From positions 1 through 6,811 of the forward strand of contig JAOZTW010000279.1 in assembly GCA_029938985.1 (NCBI GenBank): 6,811 nucleotides of DNA. Reading direction: 5' to 3'. Below are positions 1 to 5,946 of the stretch, piece after piece. Both the position numbers and the translations under genes were made by a program. This DNA comes from Bacteroidales bacterium. GTDB lineage: Bacteria > Bacteroidota > Bacteroidia > Bacteroidales > JAOZQN01. Numbering within the stretch: the first letter of the stretch is position 1; the number at the start of each line of letters is the position of its first letter. Under the pieces are notes generated by a model. It searched no databases. It saw only the letters and a program-made list of their open reading frames with translations, and was not told the DNA's origin.

Positions 1-64
1 ACAAAGGTAAACTTTAATTCTAATATTTCAAAAAAGCCTTGAACTTGACACTCGAGAAAACGCC
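1..64 (+). repeat. Right part of a palindromic MITE-like element (copy 1, cut by window edge)
   Basis: Positions 3-64 match 5734-5796 (copy 3) almost exactly. I see one substitution (CTCGAGAAAA against CTCGTGAAAAA) and one missing A. The segment ends in the family terminus GAAAACGCC, and its left half lies outside the window. It sits about 50 bases past the valS stop codon, in the 3' flank of that gene. No target duplication can be checked because the left end is missing. It carries no coding capacity. Near-identity to copy 3 suggests recent spread or gene conversion of this sub-type, which is inference. Confidence 0.8.
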
Positions 65-93
65 AAAAGTTTCAACCGAATTTCAATTGTTTT

Positions 94-123
94 TGAACTG
101 AATTTCCATTGAATTTCAGTTCA
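94..123. other. Inverted repeat overlapping the valS stop codon
   Basis: TGAACTGAA (94-102) is the exact reverse complement of TTCAGTTCA (115-123). After one mismatch, TTC/GAA extends the stem around a four-base loop. The right arm contains the valS stop codon at 116-118. Read in the valS direction, the stem is followed by A residues rather than a T-tract, so it is not a textbook intrinsic terminator. It could still help end the transcript or protect its 3' end. Confidence 0.45.
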
Positions 124-2749
124 AATTATCAATTTGTTCATTCAATGCTTTAATTTTTGTTTCAGCATCGTTTTGTTTGGTTTTTTCTTTATCTATAACC
201 ATTTTAGGTGCATTATTAACAAATCGTTCATTACTAAGTTTTTTCATTACCGAATTTAAAAAACCCGTTTGATATTTAAGTTCCTTCTGTAGTTTTTCAA
301 GTTCTTCTTCTTTATTTATAGTATCACCAAGCGGAATGTAATATTCTGTATTTTTAACAATAAAAGAAGCTACGCCAGTCATTTTTTCTTCAATCATTTT
401 TAATGCAGAAAGTCCACAAGATTTAATAATAATTTGGTCAAAATAATTGTAATATTTGTCTTTGGTTATCGGGCGAATATTTAGTTCTAATTTGATTTTA
501 TATGATATATTTTTATCTTTTCGTATCTTTCTAATATTAGTAATAATTTTTTGAGTATTCTCAAAATTTTTAAGAATATCTTTTGAATAGCCGTTTGATT
601 TAGGCATATCTTGCAACATAATAGTCTCTCCTTTTTGTCGTTCTGTAATATGTTGCCACAATTCTTCTGTTATAAACGGCATAAATGGGTGTAATAATTT
701 CAGTAATTTATCAAAAATAATTATTGTAGAATCGTAGGTAGCTTTATCTATTGGCATTTGATAATCAGGCTTTATTGCCTCCAAGTACCAAGATGCAAAA
801 TCGTCCCAAAACAATCTGTAAACTGTCATTAGTGCTTCCGATAATCTAAAATCACTATATTGATTATCAAGCAGTTCTATTGACTTATTTAATTTAGCCT
901 CAAACCAATCAATTGCCGATTTAGCATTTGCGGGTTGAGCAATATTAGCGTCTATTTTCCAACCATTTAATAATTTAAAAGCATTCCAAATTTTGTTGCA
1001 AAATTTTTGCCCCTGTTCTGGCAGGTCATCTCTATATCTTAAATCTCCACCTTTTGGAGAACATAACATCATACCAACTCGTACACCATCAGCACTATAC
1101 TTATCAATTAATTTTAATGGGTCTGGCGAATTTCCAAGCGATTTCGACATTTTTCTTCCCTGTTCGTCTCTTACCATTCCGGTAAAATACACATCGTTAA
1201 ATGGTTTTTGATTACGATATTCGTAACCCGAAATAATCATTCGTGCCACCCAAAAGAAAATAATATCGTGTCCAGTAGCCAAAACATTTGTTGGATAATA
1301 ATAATTAATTTCCTTATTGTCAGGATTATTTATTCCATCAAATACAGAAATAGGCCACAACCACGAAGAAAACCAAGTATCAAGTACGTCTTCGTCTTGT
1401 CGTAGGTCTGATGATATTAAATCTATGTTACCTGTTTTTTGTTTGGCAAGTTTAAGAGCTTCCTCAATTGTTGCAGCTACTACAAAATCGTTGCTGTTTG
1501 GTAAGTAATAAGCTGGTATTCTGTGTCCCCACCAAAGTTGACGAGAAATATTCCAGTCTCTAATATTTTCCATCCAACGGCGATATGTGTTTTTAAATTT
1601 TTTGGGAAGAAAACGAATATTATCATTTTCAACGTTTTCAATAGCTGGCTTAATAAGCTCTTCCATTTTTAAGAACCATTGCATAGAAAGTTTTGGTTCA
1701 ATAACAGCATTTGTTCTTTGCGAAAAACCTACTCTGTTAGTATAATCTTCTGTTTTAACAAGGCAACCAATATTTTTTAAATTTTTCACAATTTTTTTAC
1801 GAACCAAAAAACGGTCTTTTCCAATATATAATTGAGCTTGCTTGCTCATTGTACCGTTGTCGTTAAAAATATCGTAAGAATCCAAATTATGTTTCTGACC
1901 AAGCATATAGTCGTTTTCATCGTGAGCTGGTGTAACTTTTAATGCTCCAGTACCAAATTCAATGTCAATATAATCATCAGTAATAATGGGAACAACTCTG
2001 TTTACCAATGGAATAATAACTTTTTCACCATGCAAATGTGTGTATCGTGCGTCATCAGGATGAATACAAACAGCCGAATCGCCAAGTATAGTTTCTGGGC
2101 GAGTTGTAGCAATTGTTATGTATTGTTCCATGTTCTTTATTTTATATCTAACATAATATAATTTAGACTGTTCGTCTTTATATTCTACCTCTTCGTCCGA
2201 AATTGCGGTTTGAGCATCTGGATCCCAATTTACCATTCGTACTCCCCTGTAAATCAATCCTTTTTTATGTAAATCTAAAAATACTTTTATTACACTTTGA
2301 TATAAATCTTGGTCGAGAGTAAATTTTGTTCTTGCCCAGTCGCAAGAAGAACCTATTTTTTTGAGCTGTTCTAAAATTATTCCGCCATGTTTACGTGTCC
2401 ACTCCCAGGCATGTTCAATAAATTGGTCTCGGGAAATATTTGTTTTGTTAATTCTTTCTTTTTTAAGCTTATCCACAACTTTTGCTTCTGTTGCAATTGC
2501 GGCATGGTCTGTTCCTGGCACCCAGCAAGCGTTTTTTCCCTGCATTCTGGCACGCCTTATTAGTATGTCTTGAATTGTGTTATTCATTATATGCCCCATG
2601 TGCAGAACTCCTGTTACATTTGGTGGAGGAATTACTATTGTATAAGGCTCTCTATCATCTACTTCGGAATGAAAAAAATCATTCTCAATCCAATATTGAT
2701 ACCATTTATTTTCTACTTTGCTGTGATTATAATTTTTTGAAATATTCAT
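116..2749 (-). CDS. valS: Valyl-tRNA synthetase
   Basis: This cytosolic class Ia aminoacyl-tRNA synthetase charges tRNA-Val with valine and hydrolyses mischarged Thr-tRNA. The 877-residue length is normal for bacterial ValRS. The Rossmann catalytic core begins with PPPNVTGVLHMGH at 41-53, whose HMGH (50-53) is the HIGH motif. The second ATP motif, KMSKS, is at 533-537. The inserted editing domain (about 195-345) carries TTRPET at 215-220 and GTGALKVTPAHDEND at 266-280. Further family landmarks are WNISRQLWWGHRIPAYY from 399 and DTWFSS at 458-463. An anticodon-binding helical domain follows at about 610-760. The C-terminal 65 residues are Glu/Lys-rich and match the ValRS coiled-coil tRNA-binding arm. 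The ATG at 2747-2749 gives the expected short N-terminal lead-in, and no Shine-Dalgarno is visible. The gene appears intact and monocistronic here, divergent from folA. Confidence 0.98.
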   Translation of the reverse strand: MNISKNYNHSKVENKWYQYWIENDFFHSEVDDREPYTIVIPPPNVTGVLHMGHIMNNTIQDILIRRARMQGKNACWVPGTDHAAIATEAKVVDKLKKERINKTNISRDQFIEHAWEWTRKHGGIILEQLKKIGSSCDWARTKFTLDQDLYQSVIKVFLDLHKKGLIYRGVRMVNWDPDAQTAISDEEVEYKDEQSKLYYVRYKIKNMEQYITIATTRPETILGDSAVCIHPDDARYTHLHGEKVIIPLVNRVVPIITDDYIDIEFGTGALKVTPAHDENDYMLGQKHNLDSYDIFNDNGTMSKQAQLYIGKDRFLVRKKIVKNLKNIGCLVKTEDYTNRVGFSQRTNAVIEPKLSMQWFLKMEELIKPAIENVENDNIRFLPKKFKNTYRRWMENIRDWNISRQLWWGHRIPAYYLPNSNDFVVAATIEEALKLAKQKTGNIDLISSDLRQDEDVLDTWFSSWLWPISVFDGINNPDNKEINYYYPTNVLATGHDIIFFWVARMIISGYEYRNQKPFNDVYFTGMVRDEQGRKMSKSLGNSPDPLKLIDKYSADGVRVGMMLCSPKGGDLRYRDDLPEQGQKFCNKIWNAFKLLNGWKIDANIAQPANAKSAIDWFEAKLNKSIELLDNQYSDFRLSEALMTVYRLFWDDFASWYLEAIKPDYQMPIDKATYDSTIIIFDKLLKLLHPFMPFITEELWQHITERQKGETIMLQDMPKSNGYSKDILKNFENTQKIITNIRKIRKDKNISYKIKLELNIRPITKDKYYNYFDQIIIKSCGLSALKMIEEKMTGVASFIVKNTEYYIPLGDTINKEEELEKLQKELKYQTGFLNSVMKKLSNERFVNNAPKMVIDKEKTKQNDAETKIKALNEQIDNLN

Positions 2750-3334
2750 TTTTATTGAATTTATGGGATTTCTTATGTGTTTAAATATTCTTCGGGAAAA
2801 TCTGATTTTCAGAGTTTTATTAATAAAAAACAGAAACTTTATTTATAATAATATTAATTTGTTATGTTGTAAAACATGCCTTTTTAAAAAAACAATGATT
2901 TAAAAATAATTAAATTTTAAGGTGTAAACCAATTCCTTATTGTTAATTTCTAATTGTCGTTTACAGTCTTATGAATCTAATATTTTTAACAAAAGACAAA
3001 AGTACAATATTTTTTTTATTTGAAAAAATAAAAATTTTCTAAATGTTTTAAGTTTATGTTAAAATTGTTATAAAAACATCTTTAATTATTTAAACTTCCT
3101 AAATTTGTATTGAGAATTTTTAAAATTGTTTTAAAAAGACAAACATTATTTTTCCTGCTTTTTTATAATTTTAATAGATATTTAATAATATATTGTTCAC
3201 TATAAATAAAATGTAATTATCTGTTATTATGTTATATAAAATTTATGTATCTATTTTGTAATGCCTATATTAATGTGTTGTATCTTTATAGTAATACAAA
3301 AAAAATTGTTTATTAAAAAATAGATTATTAATAC
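2750..3334. other. AT-rich intergenic region, no gene recognised
   Basis: These 585 bases upstream of valS consist of A/T runs and short ORFs without codon structure. I found no tRNA, rRNA, riboswitch core, SD-led small ORF or clear repeat. The only possible signal is a TAnnTTTG-type minus-strand box at 2997-3004. If valS transcription starts there, the leader would be about 240 nt. I see no antiterminator or specifier structure in it by eye. Confidence 0.6.
2997..3004 (-). promoter_or_regulatory. Candidate -7 box for valS
   Basis: The minus strand reads TACTTTTG, which fits the Bacteroidota -7 consensus TAnnTTTG and points toward valS. No good TTG or TTTG lies at the expected distance of about 19 bases upstream; that stretch is A/T homopolymer. 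The box is about 248 bases from the start codon. In DNA this AT-rich the match could be chance, so it is only a candidate. Confidence 0.3.
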
Positions 3335-3386
3335 TGAAAACCTTGATTTTCAAATTTACTACATCTTAGTGAAATTGAAATAATAA

Positions 3387-3394
3387 GTAAATTC
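3387..3394. repeat. Left target-site duplication of copy 2
   Basis: GTAAATTC lies directly before the GGC terminus and is repeated without mismatch directly after the opposite terminus. If the element were one base longer at each end (CGGC...GCCG), the duplicated motif would be shorter, so the exact boundary is slightly ambiguous. Confidence 0.8.
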
Positions 3395-3518
3395 GGCATT
3401 TTTCATAAATGCAAATTATTGCCTTATTTTGATTATTTTAAAATCCTCATTTACAATAAGTAAACTGCGGTATTTAAAAAATTAAAATACCTTGTGCTTT
3501 ACACTTATGAAAAACGCC
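3395..3518. mobile_element. MITE-like palindromic element, copy 2, with 8-bp target duplication
   Basis: This 124-bp non-coding element begins GGCATTTTTCATAAATG and ends CACTTATGAAAAACGCC. The ends are inverted repeats of each other, with 14 of the outer 15 positions matching (GGCRTTTTTCATAAR). It is flanked by the perfect direct repeat GTAAATTC at 3387-3394 and 3519-3526. Removing the element and one GTAAATTC restores an uninterrupted alignment with the related sequence at 6632-6655. Its first 23 bases are identical to copy 3 and the rest is clearly related but diverged. It has no transposase, so any movement would need one supplied in trans. By eye I cannot assign it to an IS family. Confidence 0.82.
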
Positions 3519-3526
3519 GTAAATTC
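3519..3526. repeat. Right target-site duplication of copy 2
   Basis: This is the second copy of GTAAATTC, directly after the GCC terminus. It is followed by ATAATACGCCG, which continues the R1 sequence that aligns with R2. Confidence 0.8.
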
Positions 3527-3610
3527 ATAATACGCCGTTTTTTTGTTCTTTTAAAATGACAAAATATACAAGTAGATTAAGGTTACTTCTTTTTTCTTTT
3601 TCACTTAGTT

Positions 3611-3641
3611 TTTGTTTTTTATTATTTTTTTAATATCTTTG
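3611..3641 (+). promoter_or_regulatory. Promoter of the folA-transporter unit
   Basis: TTTG at 3611-3614, a 19-base spacer and TATCTTTG at 3634-3641 match the known Bacteroidota housekeeping promoter (TTTG or TTG near -33, TAnnTTTG near -7) exactly. Transcription would begin around 3646-3649, giving a leader of about 20 bases before the ATG at 3668. The leader is A/T only, with no Shine-Dalgarno, as is common in this phylum. The MITE-like element ends about 90 bases upstream, so it does not disrupt the core promoter. Confidence 0.75.
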
Positions 3642-3667
3642 TTTTTAAATTTGATAAATAATAAAAT

Positions 3668-4156
3668 ATGAATATTTCAATAATTGTGGCAATTGCAAAT
3701 AAAAATGCCATAGGTAACAATAACAAATTGCTTTGTTACTTACCCAACGACCTAAAATGGTTTAAAAAACACACCAGTAGTTTCAATATTCTTATGGGGC
3801 GAAACACATTTTTATCCTTACCAAAAGGAGCTTTACCCAAACGAACAAATATTGTATTAACTCACAATAAATCAGAAATTTTTGAAGGTTGTAAAATGGC
3901 GTATTCAATAGAGGAGGCAATAAGTTTTTTTGATAAAGAAAAACTCAATTTTGTAATTGGTGGAGCTTCAGTTTACTCACAATTTTTACCTTTGGCTACA
4001 CGTTTGTATTTAACCAAAATACACCATGACTTTGAAGCAGATACATATTTTCCAGAAATTAACTTTGATAAATGGAAGCAAATAGAAGAAACACACAATA
4101 ATATTGACGAAAAAAATAAATTTGAACACACTTTTTATATCTTTGATAAAAAATGA
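3668..4156 (+). CDS. folA: Dihydrofolate reductase (type I, chromosomal)
   Basis: This cytosolic enzyme reduces dihydrofolate to tetrahydrofolate with NADPH, supplying cofactor for thymidylate, purine and Met synthesis, and is the trimethoprim target. At 162 residues it is the usual length. Family features are the N-terminal strand ISIIVAIANKNAIG (3-16), the Met20-type loop NNNKLL (17-22), LPNDLKWF (25-32) with Asp28 as the expected catalytic acid, MGRNTF (43-48) for NADPH binding, LPKRTNIVLT (56-65) with Arg59 for the substrate glutamate, VIGGASVY (96-103) and YLTKIH with Thr116. The oddity is residue 23, where the nearly invariant active-site Trp (Trp22 in E. coli) is Cys, codon TGT at 3734-3736. 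Everything else looks functional. Its stop codon overlaps the next gene's start in ATGA. No thyA, a frequent partner elsewhere, is present in the window. Confidence 0.96.
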   Translation: MNISIIVAIANKNAIGNNNKLLCYLPNDLKWFKKHTSSFNILMGRNTFLSLPKGALPKRTNIVLTHNKSEIFEGCKMAYSIEEAISFFDKEKLNFVIGGASVYSQFLPLATRLYLTKIHHDFEADTYFPEINFDKWKQIEETHNNIDEKNKFEHTFYIFDKK

Positions 4157-5592
4157 ATATATTTAAAAAATTTCCAAAAACATTTTGGGTCGCTAATTCA
4201 ATAGAATTATTTGAACGTTGGGGTTGGTATGGGTTATTTAATGTATTAGCCTTGTATTTAACCAATTCAACCGATACTGGAGCTCTCGGTTTTGAGCAAT
4301 CACAAAAAGGAATGTTGATGGGAGTAATTTCGTCTATGGTTTATTTTTTACCTGTTTTTACTGGAGCTATTGCCGACAAGGTAGGTTACAAAAAAAGTTT
4401 AATTGTAGCTTTTATTCTCTATTTTGTTGGTTATATACTTATGGGAAAAATGACAAATTATTATTCCGTATTTATAGCTTTTGGAATTGTAGGACTTGGT
4501 GCTGCAATATTCAAACCCATTGTATCTGCCACTATTTCAAAGACTACCACTAAAAAAACCTCCTCACTCGGTTTTGGTATTTTTTATATGATGGTAAATC
4601 TTGGAGCTTTGATTGGTCCTGTTTTTGCCTCCAAACTCCGAGAATTCAGTTGGGATTATGTTTTTTATTCCTCAGCTATTGTTACAGGTATCAATATTTT
4701 GCTTGTTATATTTTTATTTAAAGAACCAGAACGTGAGAAAAATACAGAAAGTTTTTTAGTCTCAGTAAAAAAAATATTAATCAACCTTTTTACAGTTCTA
4801 AAAAACTGGAAATTTTTACTATTTTTACTTTTGATTGTTGGTTTTTGGACAATGTATTTACAACTGTTTTTTACACTTCCAGTATTTATTGTTCAATGGA
4901 TGGACACAAGTTTGTTGTACGATTTTATAGCTAATATTTCTCCAAATTTGGCAACCAAAATTGGAACACCACAAGGTGATATTGCACCAGAAATGATATT
5001 AAATATTGATGCTTTATATATTGTTATTTTTCAGTTAATTATATCAACTATTGTGTTAAAATGGAAAGCTCTAAATGCAATGATAAGTGGTATTTTTGTT
5101 GCGGCAATAGGTCTGGGTTTGATGTTTATGTTTAACAACCCATTTTTCATTTTTCTTGCAATGCTTGTATTCTCTTTTGGAGAAATGGCAAGTTCTCCAA
5201 AAATAACTGAATACATAGGACTTATAGCTCCAAAAGAAAAAAAAGCTATGTATATTGGAATGTCTTTTTTGCCTTTGGCGGCTGGTAATTTTTTGGCTGG
5301 TATATTGTCGGGAAGTGTGTATGCCTCAATGTCTGATAAAATTACTATGATAAAAAAGGAGTTTACTCTAAATAATTGGCAAATTCCCGAAGGTGAAAAT
5401 TTCACTAAAAACGACCTAACTAATCTGGCTTGTGAAAAATTAGGAAAAACAGATATTGAACTAACTCAGTATCTTTGGGAGACTTATAATCCAAATAGTA
5501 TTTGGTATGTTTTTACTGCCATTGGAATGCTAACAGTTGTTGGTATGTTGATTTACAATAAGTTTATTCTTAAAAAAGAAATTTCAGTATAA
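4153..5592 (+). CDS. Proton-coupled oligopeptide (POT/PTR2-type) MFS transporter
   Basis: This 479-residue inner-membrane major facilitator probably takes up small peptides or peptide-like solutes with protons. Family evidence includes the ExxER proton-coupling motif (Glu18, Glu21, Arg22) followed by GWYG in helix 1, motif A GAIADKVGYKK at 71-81, GLGAAIFKP at 114-122 with the conserved helix-4 Lys121, FYMMVNLGALIGP at 144-156 (PTR2 signature), and FGEMASSPK with Glu344 near helix 10. I count 12 hydrophobic helices. The link between helices 6 and 7 (about 191-218) is too short for the extra HA/HB pair of typical bacterial POTs. Two long loops lie on the predicted periplasmic side: about 246-284 (helices 7-8) and about 391-448 (helices 11-12). 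Its ATG overlaps the folA stop by 4 bp, implying co-transcription and coupled translation. The substrate is unknown; a folate-related solute is possible but only inferred from the neighbour. Confidence 0.88.
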   Translation: MNIFKKFPKTFWVANSIELFERWGWYGLFNVLALYLTNSTDTGALGFEQSQKGMLMGVISSMVYFLPVFTGAIADKVGYKKSLIVAFILYFVGYILMGKMTNYYSVFIAFGIVGLGAAIFKPIVSATISKTTTKKTSSLGFGIFYMMVNLGALIGPVFASKLREFSWDYVFYSSAIVTGINILLVIFLFKEPEREKNTESFLVSVKKILINLFTVLKNWKFLLFLLLIVGFWTMYLQLFFTLPVFIVQWMDTSLLYDFIANISPNLATKIGTPQGDIAPEMILNIDALYIVIFQLIISTIVLKWKALNAMISGIFVAAIGLGLMFMFNNPFFIFLAMLVFSFGEMASSPKITEYIGLIAPKEKKAMYIGMSFLPLAAGNFLAGILSGSVYASMSDKITMIKKEFTLNNWQIPEGENFTKNDLTNLACEKLGKTDIELTQYLWETYNPNSIWYVFTAIGMLTVVGMLIYNKFILKKEISV

Positions 5593-5609
5593 AACAGAGT
5601 CCTGTTTTT
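5591..5609 (+). terminator. Probable intrinsic terminator of the folA-transporter unit
   Basis: AAAACAG (5591-5597), the loop AGTC and CTGTTTT (5602-5608) form a 7-bp stem that begins inside the transporter's stop codon and runs into a short T-tract. The stem is A/T-rich and weak, and the Ts are partly used in pairing. Its position directly after the last gene of the unit supports the call. Confidence 0.5.
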
Positions 5610-5673
5610 GGCTATTTGTTAAAAGTTGGAGAATAAGATTTGAGTAAAACGTTCACGATTTATAAGAATTTTA

Positions 5674-5796
5674 GGCATTTTTCATAAATGCAAATTTCTT
5701 CGTTACTTTTGAAATATTAAAATGCTCATTTATAAAGGTAAACTTTAATTCTAATATTTCAAAAAAGCCTTGAACTTGACACTCGTGAAAAACGCC
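5674..5796. mobile_element. MITE-like palindromic element, copy 3 (complete)
   Basis: This 123-bp element begins GGCATTTTTCATAAATG and ends ACTCGTGAAAAACGCC. The two halves are imperfect reverse complements over most of their length. The outer 11 bases match except one. An inner block, TTTTGAAATATTAAAAT (5707-5723), pairs with 5748-5764 at 16 of 17 positions, and the centre has a small TAAAG/CTTTA hairpin. It could fold as one long hairpin in RNA or single-stranded DNA. I see no target duplication here (flanks GAATTTTA and TTGTTTCT), so the insertion is older, or the copy arose another way. It lies between two convergent genes, where it could act as a bidirectional transcription barrier (inference). 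It has no coding capacity. Confidence 0.8.
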
Positions 5797-5799
5797 TTG

Positions 5800-5822
5800 T
5801 TTCTATCTGAAAAAGGTAGAAA
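5800..5822. other. Short hairpin next to copy 3
   Basis: TTTCTATCT (5800-5808) and AGGTAGAAA (5814-5822) pair over nine positions with one mismatch or wobble, around the loop GAAAA. It lies in the convergent gap between the transporter and dgkA, about 125 bases beyond the dgkA stop. It might contribute to termination, but neither strand shows a clear T-tract. Confidence 0.35.
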
Positions 5823-5833
5823 TAAGTATGCTT

Positions 5834-5928
5834 ACAAAAGTTTTTACTCGTTTGTGTTTCTTTAACCTATTGGTTTGTAATCACATAATTGTATCATTGA
5901 ACCATTAAATAATTGTATCATTCCTTAA
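5834..5928 (+). repeat. 95-bp direct repeat, copy A (downstream of dgkA)
   Basis: This matches 6391-6485 over 95 bases without gaps, at 89 of 95 positions by my count, and weak similarity continues a few bases to the left (AGTA at 5825 and 6382). Inside it, AATTGTATCATT occurs twice, at 5887-5898 and 5911-5922, a 24-bp period. The left part starts ACAAAAGTTTTTAC. It is non-coding, and both copies have the same orientation on either side of dgkA. Confidence 0.9.
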
Positions 5929-5946
5929 ATTATCAAAACAAACAAT

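Larger units (their letters stand above)
3366..3585. repeat. Diverged repeat R1, interrupted by a MITE-like element
   Basis: Two blocks of this region recur at 6617-6761 (R2). The first is 3366-3390, with one gap and a few substitutions. The second is 3531-3557, matching 6651-6677 at 25 of 27 positions, including CCGTTTTTTTGTTCTTTTA. A third block, 3558-3585, matches 6734-6761 at 23 of 28. Weaker similarity may extend left to about 3335. In R1 the first two blocks are separated by the 124-bp element plus one extra copy of an 8-bp target. R1 ends about 80 bases before folA. No protein-coding frame is evident, and its origin is unknown. Confidence 0.7.

Noticed and set aside
993..1508. Three short plus-strand open frames inside valS
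   Set aside because: They are antisense to the KMSKS and catalytic-core region, overlap one another, and have no start signals or family resemblance.
2482..2784. 100-codon open frame on the plus strand over the valS start
   Set aside because: It lies antisense to the conserved ValRS N-terminal half including the HIGH region, has low-complexity composition and resembles no family. It is a shadow frame.
3100..3107. Plus-strand TAAATTTG as a promoter for an unseen small gene
   Set aside because: No -33 TTG lies at the right distance and no plausible ORF or RNA follows. Such matches are expected by chance in this AT-rich stretch.
3395..3518. Reading the palindromic elements as CRISPR repeats or as tRNA-like genes
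   Set aside because: The copies are dispersed, about 124 bp long and not separated by uniform spacers. They have no cloverleaf or conserved tRNA bases and no cas gene is nearby.
3646..3653. TAAATTTG just before folA as the -7 box
   Set aside because: It fits TAnnTTTG, but nothing resembling TTG lies about 19 bases upstream and it is too close to the start codon. The box at 3634-3641 has a perfectly spaced partner.
4059..4265. 68-codon minus-strand frame across the folA-transporter junction
   Set aside because: It crosses the ATGA overlap of two well-supported genes on the other strand and encodes nothing recognisable.
5031..5405. 124-codon open frame on the minus strand inside the transporter
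   Set aside because: It is antisense to conserved transporter helices 8-11, and its hydrophobic look comes from the complementary strand of membrane-helix codons.
5887..5922. The doubled AATTGTATCATT as a transcription-factor operator for dgkA
   Set aside because: The same doublet occurs inside both 95-bp repeats, including the copy downstream of dgkA, so it is better explained as part of the repeat.
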